DNA from: Ochotona curzoniae
Taxonomy: Eukaryota; Chordata; Mammalia; Lagomorpha; Ochotonidae
NCBI RefSeq assembly: GCF_017591425.1
Contig: NW_024467103.1
Span: forward strand, 124,001-188,000
Direction: 5' to 3'
DNA length: 64,000 nt
Shown: positions 1 to 12,720 of the stretch, piece by piece
Layout of the letters: each line of letters begins with the position of its first letter
Numbering within the stretch: the first letter of the stretch is position 1
Position numbers and translations under genes: made by a program
The notes under the pieces: generated by a model
Database searches by the model: none
Told to the model about the DNA's origin: nothing
Seen by the model: only the letters and a program-made list of their open reading frames with translations

Positions 1-1815
1 TGTGGATCCTGACTCAAGGCGCTAAGAAGTCCACATCCAGAGACAAGTTCAGCGCCCAAGCCATTTCCAGCTCCCATGGAAACCAAGTGCTCTGGCAGCA
101 CATATGTCTGAAAGTGGATGTGACACCCAGGGATCTCAGTGTGTTGGTGAATGGCAACTTGCCGAAGGAGCAGCACAGCTCTTCCAGTGCCAAAACGACT
201 CCACCTGCCTCAGGAACTTCACATACCATCAGCTTACCTACCAGATATCCCGGAAATTAAGTTCTGTCCCATCTTGTCCAATGCCCATTGAGCCCAGGAT
301 GATGAAATTAGGCATGTTGAACACCCACACAAAACAACCATGTGGATCCTCACTCAAGACGCTGAGAACTCCACATCCAGAGACAAGTTCAGCACCCAAG
401 CCATTTCCAGCTACCATGGAAACCAAGTGCTCTGGCAGCACATATGTCTGAAAGTGCATGTGACTCCTAGGGATCTCAGTGTGTTGGTGAATGGCAACTT
501 GCCGAAGGAGCAGCACAGCTCTTCCCGTGCCAAATCGACTCCACCTGCCTCAGGAACTTCACATACCATCAGCTTTCCTAGCAGATGTCCCGGAAACCGA
601 GTTCTGTCCCATCTTGTCCAATGCCCATTGAGCCCAAAATGATGAAATTTGCCATCTTGAACACCCACACAAAAAAACCATGTAAATCCTCACTCAAATC
701 GCTCAGATCTCCACATCCAGAGACAAGTTCAGCGCCCAAGCCATTTCCAGCTACCATGGAAACCAAGTGCTCTGGCAGCACATATGTCTGAAAGTGGATG
801 TGACACCTAGGGATCTCAGTGTGTTGGTGAATGGCAACTTGCCGAAGGAGCAGCACAGCTCTTCCAGTGCCAAAACGTCTCCACCTGCCTCAGGAACTTC
901 ACATACCATCAGCTTTCCTACCAGATGTCCCGGAAGCCGAGTTCTGTCCCGTCTTGTCCAATGCCCATTGAGCCCAGGATGATGATATCAGGCATGTTGA
1001 ACACCCACCCCACACAAAACAACCATGTGGATCCTCACTCAAGGCGCTAAGAAGTCCACATCCAGAGACAAGTTCAGCGCCCAAGCCATTTCCAGCTCCC
1101 ATGGAAACCAAGTGCTCTGGCAGCACATATGTCTGAAAGTGGATGTGACACCCAGGGATCTCAGTGTGTTGGTGAATGGCAACTTGCCGAAGGAGCAGCA
1201 CAGCTCTTCCAGTGCCAAAACGACTCCACCTGCCTCAGGAACTTCACATACCATCAGCTTACCTACCAGATATCCCGGAAATTGAGTTCTGTCCCATCTT
1301 GTCCAATGCCCATTGAGCCCAGGATGATGAAATTAGGCATGTTGAACACCCACACAAAACAACCATGTGGATCCTCACTCAAGACGCTGAGAACTCCACA
1401 TCCAGAGACAAGTTCAGCACCCAAGCCATTTCCAGCTACCATGGAAACCAAGTGCTCTGGCAGCACATATGTCTGAAAGTGCATGTGACACCTAGGGTTC
1501 TCAGTGTGTTGGTGAATGGCAACTTGCCGAAGGAGCAGCACAGCTCTTCCCGTGCCAAAACGACTCCACCTGCCTCAGGAACTTCACATACCATCAGCTT
1601 TCCTAGCAGATGTCCCGGAAACCGAGTTCTGTCCCATCTTGTCCAATGCCCATTGAGCCCAAAATGATGAAATTTGCCATCTTGAACACCCACACAAAAC
1701 AACCATGTAAATCCTCACTCAAATCGCTCAGATCTCCACATCCAGAGACAAGTTCAGCACCCAAGCCATTTCCAGCTACCATGGAAACCAAGTGCTCTGG
1801 CAGCACGTATGCCTG
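1..1815 (+). repeat. Tandem three-monomer duplication (1,025-bp period)
   Basis: The three monomers starting at 1, 341 and 681 match those starting at 1026, 1366 and 1706 with a constant offset of 1,025 bp. Shared diagnostic variants include AGATATCCCGG near 240 and 1,265 and the type beginning TGTAAATCC at 681 and 1,706. The copies diverge within the third monomer, from about 790 versus 1,815. The left copy may continue beyond the window. Confidence 0.88.
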
Positions 1816-2975
1816 AAAGAGGATGTGACACCCAGAGATCTCAGTGTGTTGGTGAATGGCAACTTGTCGAAGGAGCAGCACAGCTCTTCCCGTGCCAAAA
1901 TGACTCCACCTGCCTCAGGAACTTCACATACCATCAGCTTTCCTAGCAGATGTCATGGAAAACGTCTTGGGTCCCATCTTGTCCAATGCCCATTGAGCCC
2001 AGGATGATGAAATAACCAGGCATGTTGAACACCCACACAAAACAACCATCTGGATCCGCACTCAAGGCACTAAGAAGTCCACATCCAGAGACAAGTTCAG
2101 CGCCCAAGCCATTTCCAGCTACCATGGAAACCAAGTGCTCGACCAGCACATATGTCTGAAAGACAATGTGACACCTAGGGATCTCAGTGTGTTGGTGAAT
2201 GGCAACTTGCTGAAGGAGCAGCACAGCTCTTCCAGTGCCAAAATGACTCCACCTGCCTCAGGAACTTCACATACCATCAGCTTTCCTACCAGATGTCCCG
2301 GAAACCGAGTTGGGTACCCATCTCGTCCAATGCTCATTGAGCCCAGGATGATGAAATCAGGCATGTTGAACACCCACCACACACAAAACAACCATGTAGA
2401 TCCTGACTCAAGGCGCTAAGAAGTCCACATCCAGAGACAAGTTCAGCGCCCAAGCCATTTCCAGCTACCATGGAAACCAAGTGCTCTGGCAGCACATATG
2501 TCTGAAAGTGGATGTGACACCTAGGGATCTCAGTGTGTTGGTGAATGGCAACTTGCCGAAGGAGCAGCACAGCTCTTCCAGTGCCAAAACGACTCCACCT
2601 GCCTCAGGAACTTCACATACCATCAGCTTTCCTACCAGATGTCCCGGAAGCCGAGTTCGGTCCCATCTTGTCCAATGCTCATTGAGCCCAGGATGCTGAA
2701 ACCAGGCATGTTGAACACCCACCCCACACAAAACAACCATGTGGATCCTCACTCAAGGCGCTAAGAAGTCCACATCCAGAGACAAGTTCTGCGCCCAAGC
2801 CATTTCCAGCTACCATGGAAACCAAGTGCTCTGGCAGCACATATGCCTGAGAGAGGATGTGACACCTAGGGATCTCAGTGTGTTGGTGAATGGCAGCTTG
2901 CCGAAGGAGCAGGACAGCTCTTCCAGTGCAAAACGACTCCACCTGCCTCAGGAACTTCACATACCATCAGCTTTC
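1205..2975 (+). repeat. Five-monomer block, copy 1 (partner 8,040-9,810)
   Basis: This block recurs 6,835 bp downstream with the same order of monomer types: the AGATATCCCGG type, the TGTAAATCC type, a type with ATAACCAGG, and two types ending in the extended CACCCACC spacer. The spacing equals about 20 monomers. A few single-base differences separate the copies. Boundaries are estimated to within some tens of bases. Confidence 0.82.
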
Positions 2976-4329
2976 CTACCAGATGTCCCGGAAACCCACT
3001 TGGGTCCCATCTTGTCCAATGCCCATTGAGCCCAGGATGATGAAATTAGCCATGTTGAACACCCACACAAAACAACCATGTGGATCCTGACTCAAGGCGC
3101 TAAGAAGTCCACATCCAGAGACAAGTTCAGCGCCCAAGCCATTTCCAGCTACCATGGAAACCAAGTGCTCTGGCAGCACATATGTCTGAAAGAGGATGTG
3201 ACACCTAGGGATCTCAGTGTGTTGGTGAATGGCAACTTGCCGAAGGAGCAGCACAGCTCTTCCAGTGCCAAAACGACTCCACCTGCCTCAGGAACTTCAC
3301 ATACCATCACCTTTCCTACCAGATGTCCCGGAAACCCACTTGGTTCCCATCTCGTCCAGTGCCCATTGAGCCCAGGATGATGAAATCAGGCATGTTGAAC
3401 ACCCACACAAAACAACCATCTGGATCCTCACTCAAGGCGCTGAGAACTCCACATCCAGAGACAAGTTCAGCGCCCAAGCCATTTCCAGCTAGCATGGAAA
3501 CCAAGTGCTCTGGCAGCACATATGTCTGAAAGTGGATGTGACACGTAGGGATCTCAGTGTGTTGGTGAATGGCAAATTGACGAAGGAGCAGCACAGCTCT
3601 CCCAGTGCCAAAACGTCTCCACCTGCCTCAGGAACTTCACATACAATCAGCTTTCCTACCAGATGTCCCGGAAATTGAGTTCTGTCCCGTCATGTCCAAT
3701 GCCCATTGAGCCCAGGATGATGAAATTTGCCATGTTGAACACCAACCCCACACAAAACAACCATGTAGATCCTGACTCAAGGCGCTAAGAAGTCCACATC
3801 CAGAGACAAGTTCAGCGCCCAAGCCATTTCCAGCTACCATGGAAACCAAGTGCTCTGGCAGCACATATGTCTGAAAGTGGATGTGACACCTAGGGATCTC
3901 AGTGTGTTGGTGAATGGCAACTTGCCGAAGGAGCAGCACAGGTCTTCCAGTGCCAAAACGTCTCCACCTGCCTCAGGAACTTCACATACCATCAGCTTTC
4001 CTACCAGATGTCCCGGAAAATTGAGTTCTGTCCCGTCTTGTCCATTGCCCCTGGAGCCCAGGATGATGATATCAGGCATGTTGATCACCCACCCCACACA
4101 AAACAACCATGTGGATCCTGACTCAAGGCGCTAAGAAGTCCACATCCAGAGACAAGTTCAGCGCCCAAGCCATTTTCAGCTCCATGGAAACCAAGTGCTC
4201 TGGCAGCACATATGTCTGAAAGTGGATGTGACACCTAGGGATCTCAGTGTGTTGGTGAATGGCAACTTGCCGAAGGAGCAGCACAGCTCTTCCAGTGCCA
4301 AAACGACTCCACCTCCCTCAGGAACTTCA

Positions 4330-4900
4330 CATACCATCAGCTTTCCTACCAGATGTCCCGGAAACCCACTTGGGTCCCATCTCATCCAATGCCCATTGCG
4401 CCCAGGATGATGAAATCAGGCATGTTGCACACACAGCACACACAAAACAACCATGTAGATACTGACTCAAGGCACTAAGAAGTCCACATCCAGAGACAAG
4501 TTCAGTGCCCAAGCCATTTCCAGCTACCATGGAAACCAAGTGCTCTGGCAGCACATATGTCTGAAAGTGGATGTGACACCTAGGGATCTCAGTGTGTTGG
4601 TGAATGGCAACTTGCCGAAGGAGCAGCACAGCTCTTCCAGTGCCAAAACGACTCCACCTCCCTCAGGAACTTCACATACCATCAGCTTTCCTACCAGATG
4701 TCCCGGAAACCCAGTTGTGTGCCATATTGTCCAATACCCATTGAGCCCAGGATGATGAAATCAGGCATGTTGGACACCAACTTAAACAACCATGTGGATC
4801 CTCACTCAAGGCGTTAAGAAGTCCACATCCAGAGACAAGTTCAGCGCCCAAGCCATTTCCAGCTACCATGGAAACCAAGTGCTCTGGCAGCACATATGTC
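4330..4900 (+). repeat. Short block, copy 1 (partner 7,050-7,620)
   Basis: Contains the distinctive monomer beginning TGTAGATACTGACTC with AAGGCACT, followed by one with the shortened spacer CTTAAACAACC. The same pair recurs 2,723 bp (eight monomers) downstream. Confidence 0.78.
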
Positions 4901-5470
4901 TGAAAGTGGATGTGACACCTAGGGATCTCAGTGTGTTGGTGAATGGCAACTTGCCGAAGGAGCAGCACAGCTCTTCCAGTGCAAAACGACTCCACCTGCC
5001 TCAGGAACTTCACATACCATCAGCTTTCCTACCAGATGTCCCGGAAACCCACTTGGTCCCATCTTGTCCAATGCCCATTGAGCCCAGGATGATGAAATCA
5101 GGCATGTTGAACACCCACACAAAACAACCATGTGGATCCTCACTCAAGGCGCTGAGAACTCCACATCCAGAGACAAGTTCAGCGCCCAAGCCATTTCCAG
5201 CTACCATGGAAACCAAGTGCTCTGGCAGCACATATGTCTGAAAGTGGATGTGACACCTAGGGATCTCAGTGTGTTGGTGAATGGCAACTTGCCGAAGGAG
5301 CAGCACAGCTCTTCCAGTGCCAAAACGACTCCACCTGCCTCAGGAACTTCACATACCATCAGCTTTCCTACCAGATGTCCCGGAAATTGAGTTCTGTCCC
5401 ATCTTGTCCAATGCCCATTGAGCCCAGGATGATGAAATCAGGCATGTTGAACACCCACACAAAACAACCA

Positions 5471-5810
5471 TGTGGATCCTGACTCAAGGCGCTAAGAAGT
5501 CCACATCCAGAGACAAGTTCAGCGCCCAAGCCATTTCCAGCTACCATGGAAACCAAGTGCTCTGGCAGCACATATGTCTGAAAGTGGATGTGACACCTAG
5601 GGATCTCAGTGTGTTGGTGAATGGCAACTTGCCGAAGGAGCAGCACAGCTCTTCCAGTGCCAAAACGACTCCACCTGCCTCAGGAACTTCACATACCATC
5701 AGCTTTCCTACCAGATGTCCCGGAAACCGAGTTCTGTCCCATCTTGTCCAATGCCCATTGAGCCCAGGATGATGAAATCAGGCATGTTGAACACCCACAC
5801 AAAACAACCA
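5471..5810 (+). repeat. Reference 340-bp satellite monomer
   Basis: A representative copy, chosen because it carries the majority base at most positions. Landmarks by monomer base: GGATCC at 4-9, CCATGG at 74-79, the 8-bp palindrome ACATATGT at 100-107 (containing CATATG), and CCTAGG at 126-131. The six CpG dinucleotides lie at 20, 53, 163, 196, 251 and 258. Bases about 39-120 are nearly invariant across the window. Bases about 251-275 and 300-330 vary most and define monomer types. I see no convincing similarity between the two 170-bp halves, so the unit is not an obvious dimer. I found no canonical CENP-B box on either strand. Confidence 0.93.
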
Positions 5811-7049
5811 TGTGGATACTCACTCAAGGCGCTAAGAAGTCCACATCCAGAGACAAGTTCAGCGCCCAAGCCATTTCCAGCTACCATGGAAACCAAGTGC
5901 TCTGGCAGCACATATGTCTGAAAGTGGATGTGACACCTAGGGATCTCAGTGTGTTGGTGAATGGCAACTTGCCGAAGGAGCAGGACAGGTCTTCCAGTGC
6001 CAAAACGACTCCACCTGCCTCAGGAACTTCACATACCATCAGCTTTCCTACCAGATGTCCCGGAACCACTTGGTTCCCATCTTGTCCAATGACCATTGAG
6101 CCCAGGATGATGAAATCAGGCATGTTGAACACCCACACAAAACAACCATGTGGATCCTCACTCAAGGCGCTGAGAACTCCACATCCAGAGACAAGTTCAG
6201 CGCCCAAGCCATTTCCAGCTACCATGGAAACCAAGTGCTCTGGCAGCACATATGTCTGAAAGTGGATGTGACACCTAGGGATCTCAGTGTGTTGGTGAAT
6301 GGCAACTTGCCGAAGGAACAGCACATGTCTTCCAGTGCCAAAACGTCTCCACCTGCCTCAGGAACTTCACATACCATCAGCTTTCCTACCAGATGTCCCG
6401 AAATTTAGTTCTGTCCCGTCATGTCCAATGCCCATTGAGCCCAGGATGATGAAATCAGGCATGTTGAACACCCACCACACATAAAACAACCATGTAGATC
6501 CTGACTCAAGGCGCTAAGAAGTCCACATCCAGAGACAAGTTCAGCGCCCAAGCCATTTCCAGCTACCATGGAAACCAAGTGCTCTGGCAGCACATATGTC
6601 TGAAAGTGGATGTGACACCTGGGATCTCAGTGTGTTGGTGAATGGCAACTTGCCGAAGGAGCAGGACAGGTCTTCCAGTGCCAAAACGTCTCCACCTGCC
6701 TCAGGAACTTCACATACCATCAGCTTTCCTACCAGATGTCCCCGAAATTGAGTTCTGTCCCGGCTTGTCCATTACCCATTGAGCCCAGGATGATGATATC
6801 AGGCATGTTGAACACCCACACAAAACAACCATGTGGATCCTCACTCAAGGCGCTGAGAACTCCACATCCAGAGACAATTTCAGCGCCCAAGCCATTTCCA
6901 GCTACCATGGAAACCAAGTGCTCTGGCAGCACATATGTCTGAAAGTGGATGTGACACCTAGGGATCTCAGTGTGTTGGTGAATGGCAACTTGCCGAAGGA
7001 GCAGCACAGCTCTTCCAGTGCCAAAACGACTCCACCTGCCTCAGGAACT

Positions 7050-7620
7050 TCACATAACATCAGCTTTCCTACCAGATGTCCCGGAAACCCACTTGGGTCC
7101 CATCTCATCCAATGCCCATTGAGCCCAGGATGATGAAATCAGGCATGTTGAACACACAGCACACACAAAACAACCATGTAGATACTGACTCAAGGCACTA
7201 AGAAGTCCACATCCAGAGACAAGTTCAGTGCCCAAGCCATTTCCAGCTACCATGGAAACCAAGTGCTCTGGCAGCACATATGTCTGAAAGTGGATGTGAC
7301 ACCTAGGGATCTCAGTGTGTTGGTGAATGGCAACTTGCCGAAGGAGCAGCACAGCTCTTCCAGTGCCAAAACGTCTCCACCTGCCTCAGGAACTTCACAT
7401 ACCATCAGCTTTCCTAACAGATGTCCCGGAAACCCAGTTGTGTGCCATATTGTCCATTGCCCATTGAGCCCAGGATGATGAAATTTGCCATGTTGAACAC
7501 CCACTTAAACAACCATGTGGATCCTGACTCAAGGCGTTAAGAAGTCCACATCCAGAGACAAGTTCAGCGCCCAAGCCATTTCCAGCTACCATGGAAACCA
7601 AGTGCTCTGGCAGCACATAT
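7050..7620 (+). repeat. Short block, copy 2 (partner 4,330-4,900)
   Basis: Partner of the block at 4,330-4,900, sharing the TGTAGATACTG monomer start at 7,177 and the CTTAAACAACC spacer near 7,503. The two copies differ at scattered bases. Confidence 0.78.
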
Positions 7621-8039
7621 GTCTGAAAGTGGATGTGACACCTAGGGATCTCAGTGTGTTGGTGAATGGCAACTTGCCAAAGGAGCAGCACAGGTCTTCC
7701 AGTGCCAAAATGACTCCACCTGCGTCAGGAACTTCACATACCATCAGCTTTCCTAGCAGATGTCCCAGAAACCGACTTGGGTCCCAACTTGTCCAATGCC
7801 CATTGAGCCCAGGATGATGAAATTTGCCATGTTGAACACCAACCCCACACAAAACAACCATGGGGATGCTCACTCAAGGCGCTAAGAAGTCCACATCCAG
7901 AGACAAGTTCAGCGCCCAAGCCATTTCCAGCTACCATGGAAACCAAGTGCTCTGGCAGCACATATGTCTGAAAGTGGATGTGACACCTAGAGATCTCAGT
8001 GTGTTGGTGAACGACAACTTGCCGAAGGAGCAGCACAGG

Positions 8040-9810
8040 TCTTCCAGTGCCAAAACGACTCCACCTGCCTCAGGAACTTCACATACCATCAGCTTACCTA
8101 CCAGATATCCCGGAAATTGAGTTCTGTCCCATCTTGTCCAATGCCCATTGAGCCCAGGATGATGAAATTAGGCATGTTGAACACCCACACAAAACAACCA
8201 TGTGGATCCTCACTCAAGACCCTGAGAACTCCACATCCAGAGACAAGTTCAGCGCCCAAGCCATTTCCAGCTACCATGGAAACCAAGTGCTCTGGCAGCA
8301 CATATGTCTGAAAGTGGATGTGACACGTAGGGATCTCAGTGTGTTGGTGAATGGCAACTTGCCGAAGGAGCAGCACAGCTCTTCCCGTGCCAAAACGACT
8401 CCACCTGCCTCAGGAACTTCACATACCATCAGCTTTCCTAGCAGATGTCCCGGAAACCGAGTTCTGTCCCATCTTGTCCAATGCCCATTGAGCCCAAAAT
8501 GATGAAATTTGCCATCTTGAACACCCACACAAAACAACCATGTAAATCCTCACTCAAATCGCTCAGATCTCCACATCCAGAGACAAGTTCAGCCCCCAAG
8601 CCATTTCCAGCTACCATGGAAACCAAGTACTCTAGCAGCACATATGCCTGAAAGAGGATGTGACACCCAGAGATCTCAGTGTGTTGGTGAATGGCAACTT
8701 GTCGAAGGAGCAGCACTGCTCTTCCAGTGCCAAAATGACTCCACCTGCCTCAGGAACTTCACATACCATCAGCTTTCCTAGCAGATGTCATGGAAAACGT
8801 CTTGGATCCCATCTTGTCCAATGCCCATTGAGCCCAGGATGATGAAATAACCAGGCATGTTGAACACCCACACAAAACAACCATCTGGATCTGCACTCAA
8901 GGCACTAAGAAGTCCACATGCAGAGACAAGTTCAGCGCCCAAGCCATTTCCAGCTACCATGGAAACCAAGTGCTCTGGCAGCACATATGTCTGAAAGTGG
9001 ATGTGACACCTAGGAATCTCAGTATGTTGGTGAATGGCAACTTGGCGAAGGAGCAGCACAGCTCTTCCAGTGCCAAAATGACTCCACCTGCCTCAGGAAC
9101 TTCACATACCATCAGCTTTCCTACCAGATGTCCCGGAAACCGAGTTGGGTACCCATCTCGTCCAATGCTCATTGAGCCCAGGATGATGAAATCAGGCATG
9201 TTGAACACCCACCACACACAAAACAACCATGTAGATCCTGACTCAAGGCGCTAAGAAGTCCACATCCAGAGACAAGTTCAGCGCCCAAGCCATTTCCAGC
9301 TACCATGGAAACCAAGTGCTCTGGCAGCACATATGTCTGAAAGTGGATGTGACACCTAGGGATCTCAGTGTGTTGGTGAATGGCAACTTGCCGAAGGAGC
9401 AGCACAGCTCTTCCAGTGCCAAAACGACTCCACCTGCCTCAGGAACTTCACATACCATCAGCTTTCCTACCAGATGTCCCGGAAGCCGAGTTCGGTCCCA
9501 TCTTGTCCAATGCCCATTGAGCCCAGGATGCTGAAACCAGGCATGTTGAACACCCACCCCACACAAAACAACCATGTGGATCCTGACTCAAGGCGCTAAG
9601 AAGTCCACATCCAGAGACAAGTTCAGCGCCCAAGCCATTTCCAGCTACCATGGAAACCAAGTGCTCTGGCAGCACATATGTCTGAAAGTGGATGTGACAC
9701 CTAGGGATCTCAGTGTGTATGTGAATGGCAACTTGCCGAAGGAGCAGCACAGCTCTTCCAGTGCCAAAACGACTCCACCTGCCTCAGGAACTTCACATAC
9801 CATCAGCTTT
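8040..9810 (+). repeat. Five-monomer block, copy 2 (partner 1,205-2,975)
   Basis: Second copy of the block at 1,205-2,975, offset 6,835 bp. Downstream the register changes by one monomer: the monomer at 9,915 resembles the one at 3,419 rather than the one at 3,079. One monomer has therefore been lost or gained between the copies after the block was duplicated. Confidence 0.82.
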
Positions 9811-10721
9811 CCTACCAGATGTCCCGGAAACCCACTTGGTTCCCATCTTGTCCAGTGCCCATTGAGCCCAGGATGATGAAATCAGGCATGTTGAACAGCC
9901 ACACAAAACAACCATGTGGATCCTCACTCAAGGCGCTGAGAACTCCACATCCAGAGACAAGTTCAGCGCCCAAGCCATTTCCAGCTACCATGGAAACCAA
10001 GTGCTCTGGCAGCACATATGTCTGAAAGTGGATGTGACACCTAGGGATCTCAGTGTGTTGGTGAATGGCAACTTGCCGAAGGAGCAGCACAGCTCTTCCA
10101 GTGCCAAAACGACTCCACCTGCCTCAGGAACTTCACATACCATCAGCTTTCCTACCAGATGTCCCGGAAACCGAGTTCTGTCCCATCTTGTCCAATGCCC
10201 ATTGAGCCCAGGATGATGAAATCAGGCATGTTGAACACCCACCCCACACAAAACAACCATGTGGATCCTGACTCAAGGCGCTAAGAAGTCCACATCCAGA
10301 GACAAGTTCAGCGCCCAAGCCATTTCCAGCTACCATGGAAACCAAGTGCTCTGGCAGCACATATGTCTGAAAGTGGATGTGACACCTAGGGATCTCAGTG
10401 TGTTGGTGAATGGCAACTTGCCGAAGGAGCAGCACAGCTCTTCCAGTGCCAAAACGACTCCACCTGCCTCAGGAACTTCACATACCATCAGCTTTCCTAC
10501 CAGATGTCCCGGAAACCCACTTGGGTCCCATCTTGTCCAATGCCCATTGAGCCCAGGATGATGAAATCAGGCATGTTGACACCACCCACACAAAACAACC
10601 ATGTGGATCCTCACTCAAGGCGCTAAGAAGTCCACATCCAGAGACAAGTTCAGCGCCCAAGCCATTTCCAGCTACCATGGAAACCAAGTGCTCTGGCAGC
10701 ACATATGTCTGAAAGTGGATG

Positions 10722-11560
10722 AGGGTGACGCACTCTACGTGTGGATCTGGGCAGGTGGTGTGTTGGTGGTGAGCGGTTGGCGCAGGCGATGGTGTCGCGG
10801 GCAAGTGGGTACAGCACAGCTCTGAGTCGGCGCGGGTGTGGCGCACAGGAGGGGAGTGCAGTATCTGGAGCGCCGCAGGATCTAGCCGGCGGGAGGACGC
10901 GGCGGAGAGCTCTGGCAGTGAGCACTCTGGCGAGGGTCTAATACTAGCGGCTGAGCGTCGAGCGATGAGGCGCCTCACACTTCACATCAGTGGTCTTACG
11001 TGCGACGGCGTCGATCTTCAGGTGTTTCCAAGGGATCCTCAAAAGGATAGAGCCTAGCAGGAATAAGAGCTCACACATACACACTGGCCTGAACCTCTTC
11101 AATAGTGACACCACGAGCACGATCGTGAGATGTGCTCACACCCAACATATGACCTCTTCCACCCTGTTAGCTTCCTGACGTCACTATATGCCGCACGAAG
11201 AGCCATCCACTCTCCTTCAAGAGACAAGCTTCAGCGCCCAAGCCATCCACAACACTTACCATGTGCCAACGGCAAAAGGTATGGCGAGCACTGACGTCGA
11301 CATCGTCACTCCATATTCTCCTGACTCAAGGTAGTGGAAAATCGGAGGACACCTACGCATTGCAGCGCAGGCCTGGCTCGAGCTGATTGTGTCTCAGAAC
11401 GAGAGGCCGAACGGCAGCACAGCAAACATTCACCCTTTCTGAGTTATCTTACACAAATAGCCATCCATTTCACAAAGAACACTCTACTACTGATCAACGA
11501 GCACGTAGATAGACTCTGATCAAGCTCGGATACCATCAGTCTATATGGGCTCATCTTCCA
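10722..11560 (+). repeat. Degraded, insertion-inflated satellite
   Basis: From monomer base 121 onward the clean satellite is replaced by sequence that keeps satellite words mostly in order but pads them with extra bases. The words GGATCT, GTGTTGGT and CAGCACAGCTCT appear in order between 10,742 and 10,822. CACTTCACATCAG lies near 10,978, and GAGACAAGCTTCAGCGCCC near 11,221 with CCAAGCCATCC after it. CTCCTGACTCAAGG is near 11,319 and ATACCATCAG near 11,530. The first padded monomer takes about 565 bp instead of 340. This is what satellite read with many insertion errors would look like; an old, heavily mutated copy is the alternative. The open frames here have no recognisable product. Confidence 0.72.
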
Positions 11561-12720
11561 CTAATGGATTGTACCCAAGTTTGCATGGAGGTGTCGTGTG
11601 TGAGCGGCGGAGGGCCGGCGGACGCTTGGCGCGGCAAGTGGCTGGACGCATGGTGTGGGGTCAGGGGTTGTATGAGGATTGGTTGGTCGAGATGCGAGGA
11701 ATAATGGAGGGAGATCAATGGAGGGACGCGAGTTATTTAATAATCATGGGTGTGACTAATGACTACAAAAGAGAGGCGACATATGAAGTCTCCTCTAGCT
11801 CAGAGACAACAGTTGCTGAAGCATGTGGTGGAGAATGTGTGCGCGAGAGGAGTAATGAGGTCTTTTAGCGCGCTTTGGGGCTGCGCGTGGGATGTCTCAG
11901 AGTGGCACACGACTATCGCGATCTGAGTCGAACACACGATGGAGGGCGTGCTGTTTGGCAGGAGTTCAATGCTGAATGCGGAGATGGGCCGCGGAGATGC
12001 AATGTACATCAGTGGCGCGATGCGAGAGAGCGCATTAGAATTTTGGTCGAACGGTCGCTTCAGAAAGATCAGCGGAGTAGGACACACTCTGATTGCCTGG
12101 GGAGTAATACAATGAACATGTAGGGCAACGTACAAGATTGTCAAACAGGTAATAATATAGGCGGAATAGCTAAGAAGAGAATTCAAATGGGGGGTAGATA
12201 CTCTGGTGACTGTTTGATGCGTATAGGGGGATATATAGCTATGATGAATCAATCATATTATTAATCGACTCATCATTTAACGTGCTCGTGAGCGAGAGCA
12301 CGATGTACGTGGCCAAGTAAACATACGAGAATAATGTCAATGTCAAAACAAGACAATGGAATCAGAACAGTCAAATGTGACTAGATAAGATGAGGCATGA
12401 TGGAGCATACAGCGATGCTTTCGGCGATGCGCTTGGAGGCTGTGAGGGGACTATTCGCATCACAACATTGTTAGGAGAGAGAGGTTATGACGACGAGTTG
12501 ATACTATGTCTGTGTTAGATATGTGGGATTATGGAGGAGTTGGGGATGATATGGGAGAGTATGTGGGAATTTTAGAAGAATAAGGGGAATAAGGGTTAGT
12601 GTCATATCATCTCTGTGTCTCATCACACTAAGGAGACACACGACGACTCTGAAGGTGGAGTGAGGACACACACACAAATGGACGAGACAACAATTCAACA
12701 GGAACCATAGCATAACAAAT
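11561..12720. other. Unassigned sequence of mixed composition
   Basis: About 1.2 kb of mixed composition. I see no similarity to the satellite by eye, no tandem structure, no transposon ends and no RNA gene. Open frames (for example 11,545-11,868 on + and 11,800-12,252 on -) give proteins with no recognisable domain, and I do not call them genes. It sits between degraded satellite and strongly skewed sequence. Confidence 0.5.

Larger units (their letters stand above)
1..10721 (+). repeat. Satellite array, block 1 (about 340-bp monomer)
   Basis: Head-to-tail tandem array of 31 complete monomers plus the first 120 bp of a 32nd. Taking the T of the TGTGGATCC-like word as monomer base 1, monomers start at 1, 341, 681, 1026, 1366, 1706, 2049, 2395, 2740, 3079, 3419, 3764, 4110, 4454, 4793, 5131, 5471, 5811, 6149, 6493, 6832, 7177, 7516, 7861, 8201, 8541, 8884, 9230, 9575, 9915, 10260 and 10602. 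Lengths are 338-346 bp. The commonest long form carries an extra CCCCA-like insertion near monomer base 325. All copies have the same orientation and no transposon-like insertion is visible. Open frames occur on both strands in every monomer but shift at each boundary, so I do not call them genes. The family name is not recognised. Orientation is given relative to the reference monomer at 5471-5810. Confidence 0.97.

Noticed and set aside
5471..5810. CENP-B box
   Set aside because: I compared the core pattern NTTCGNNNNANNCGGGN with the TCCCGG and CCGAAGG areas on both strands, including the CCCGGATACCGAG and CCCGGAACCGAA variants. The key positions do not line up in any of them.
5471..5810. 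Monomer as a dimer of two 170-bp nucleosome-sized halves
   Set aside because: The length fits, but comparing the halves by eye shows only short shared words such as GCAGCACA, not a convincing alignment.
11545..12252. Possible genes in the mixed-composition part of the interruption
   Set aside because: The open frames are short, overlap on opposite strands, have no recognisable domain and lie in sequence of doubtful quality.
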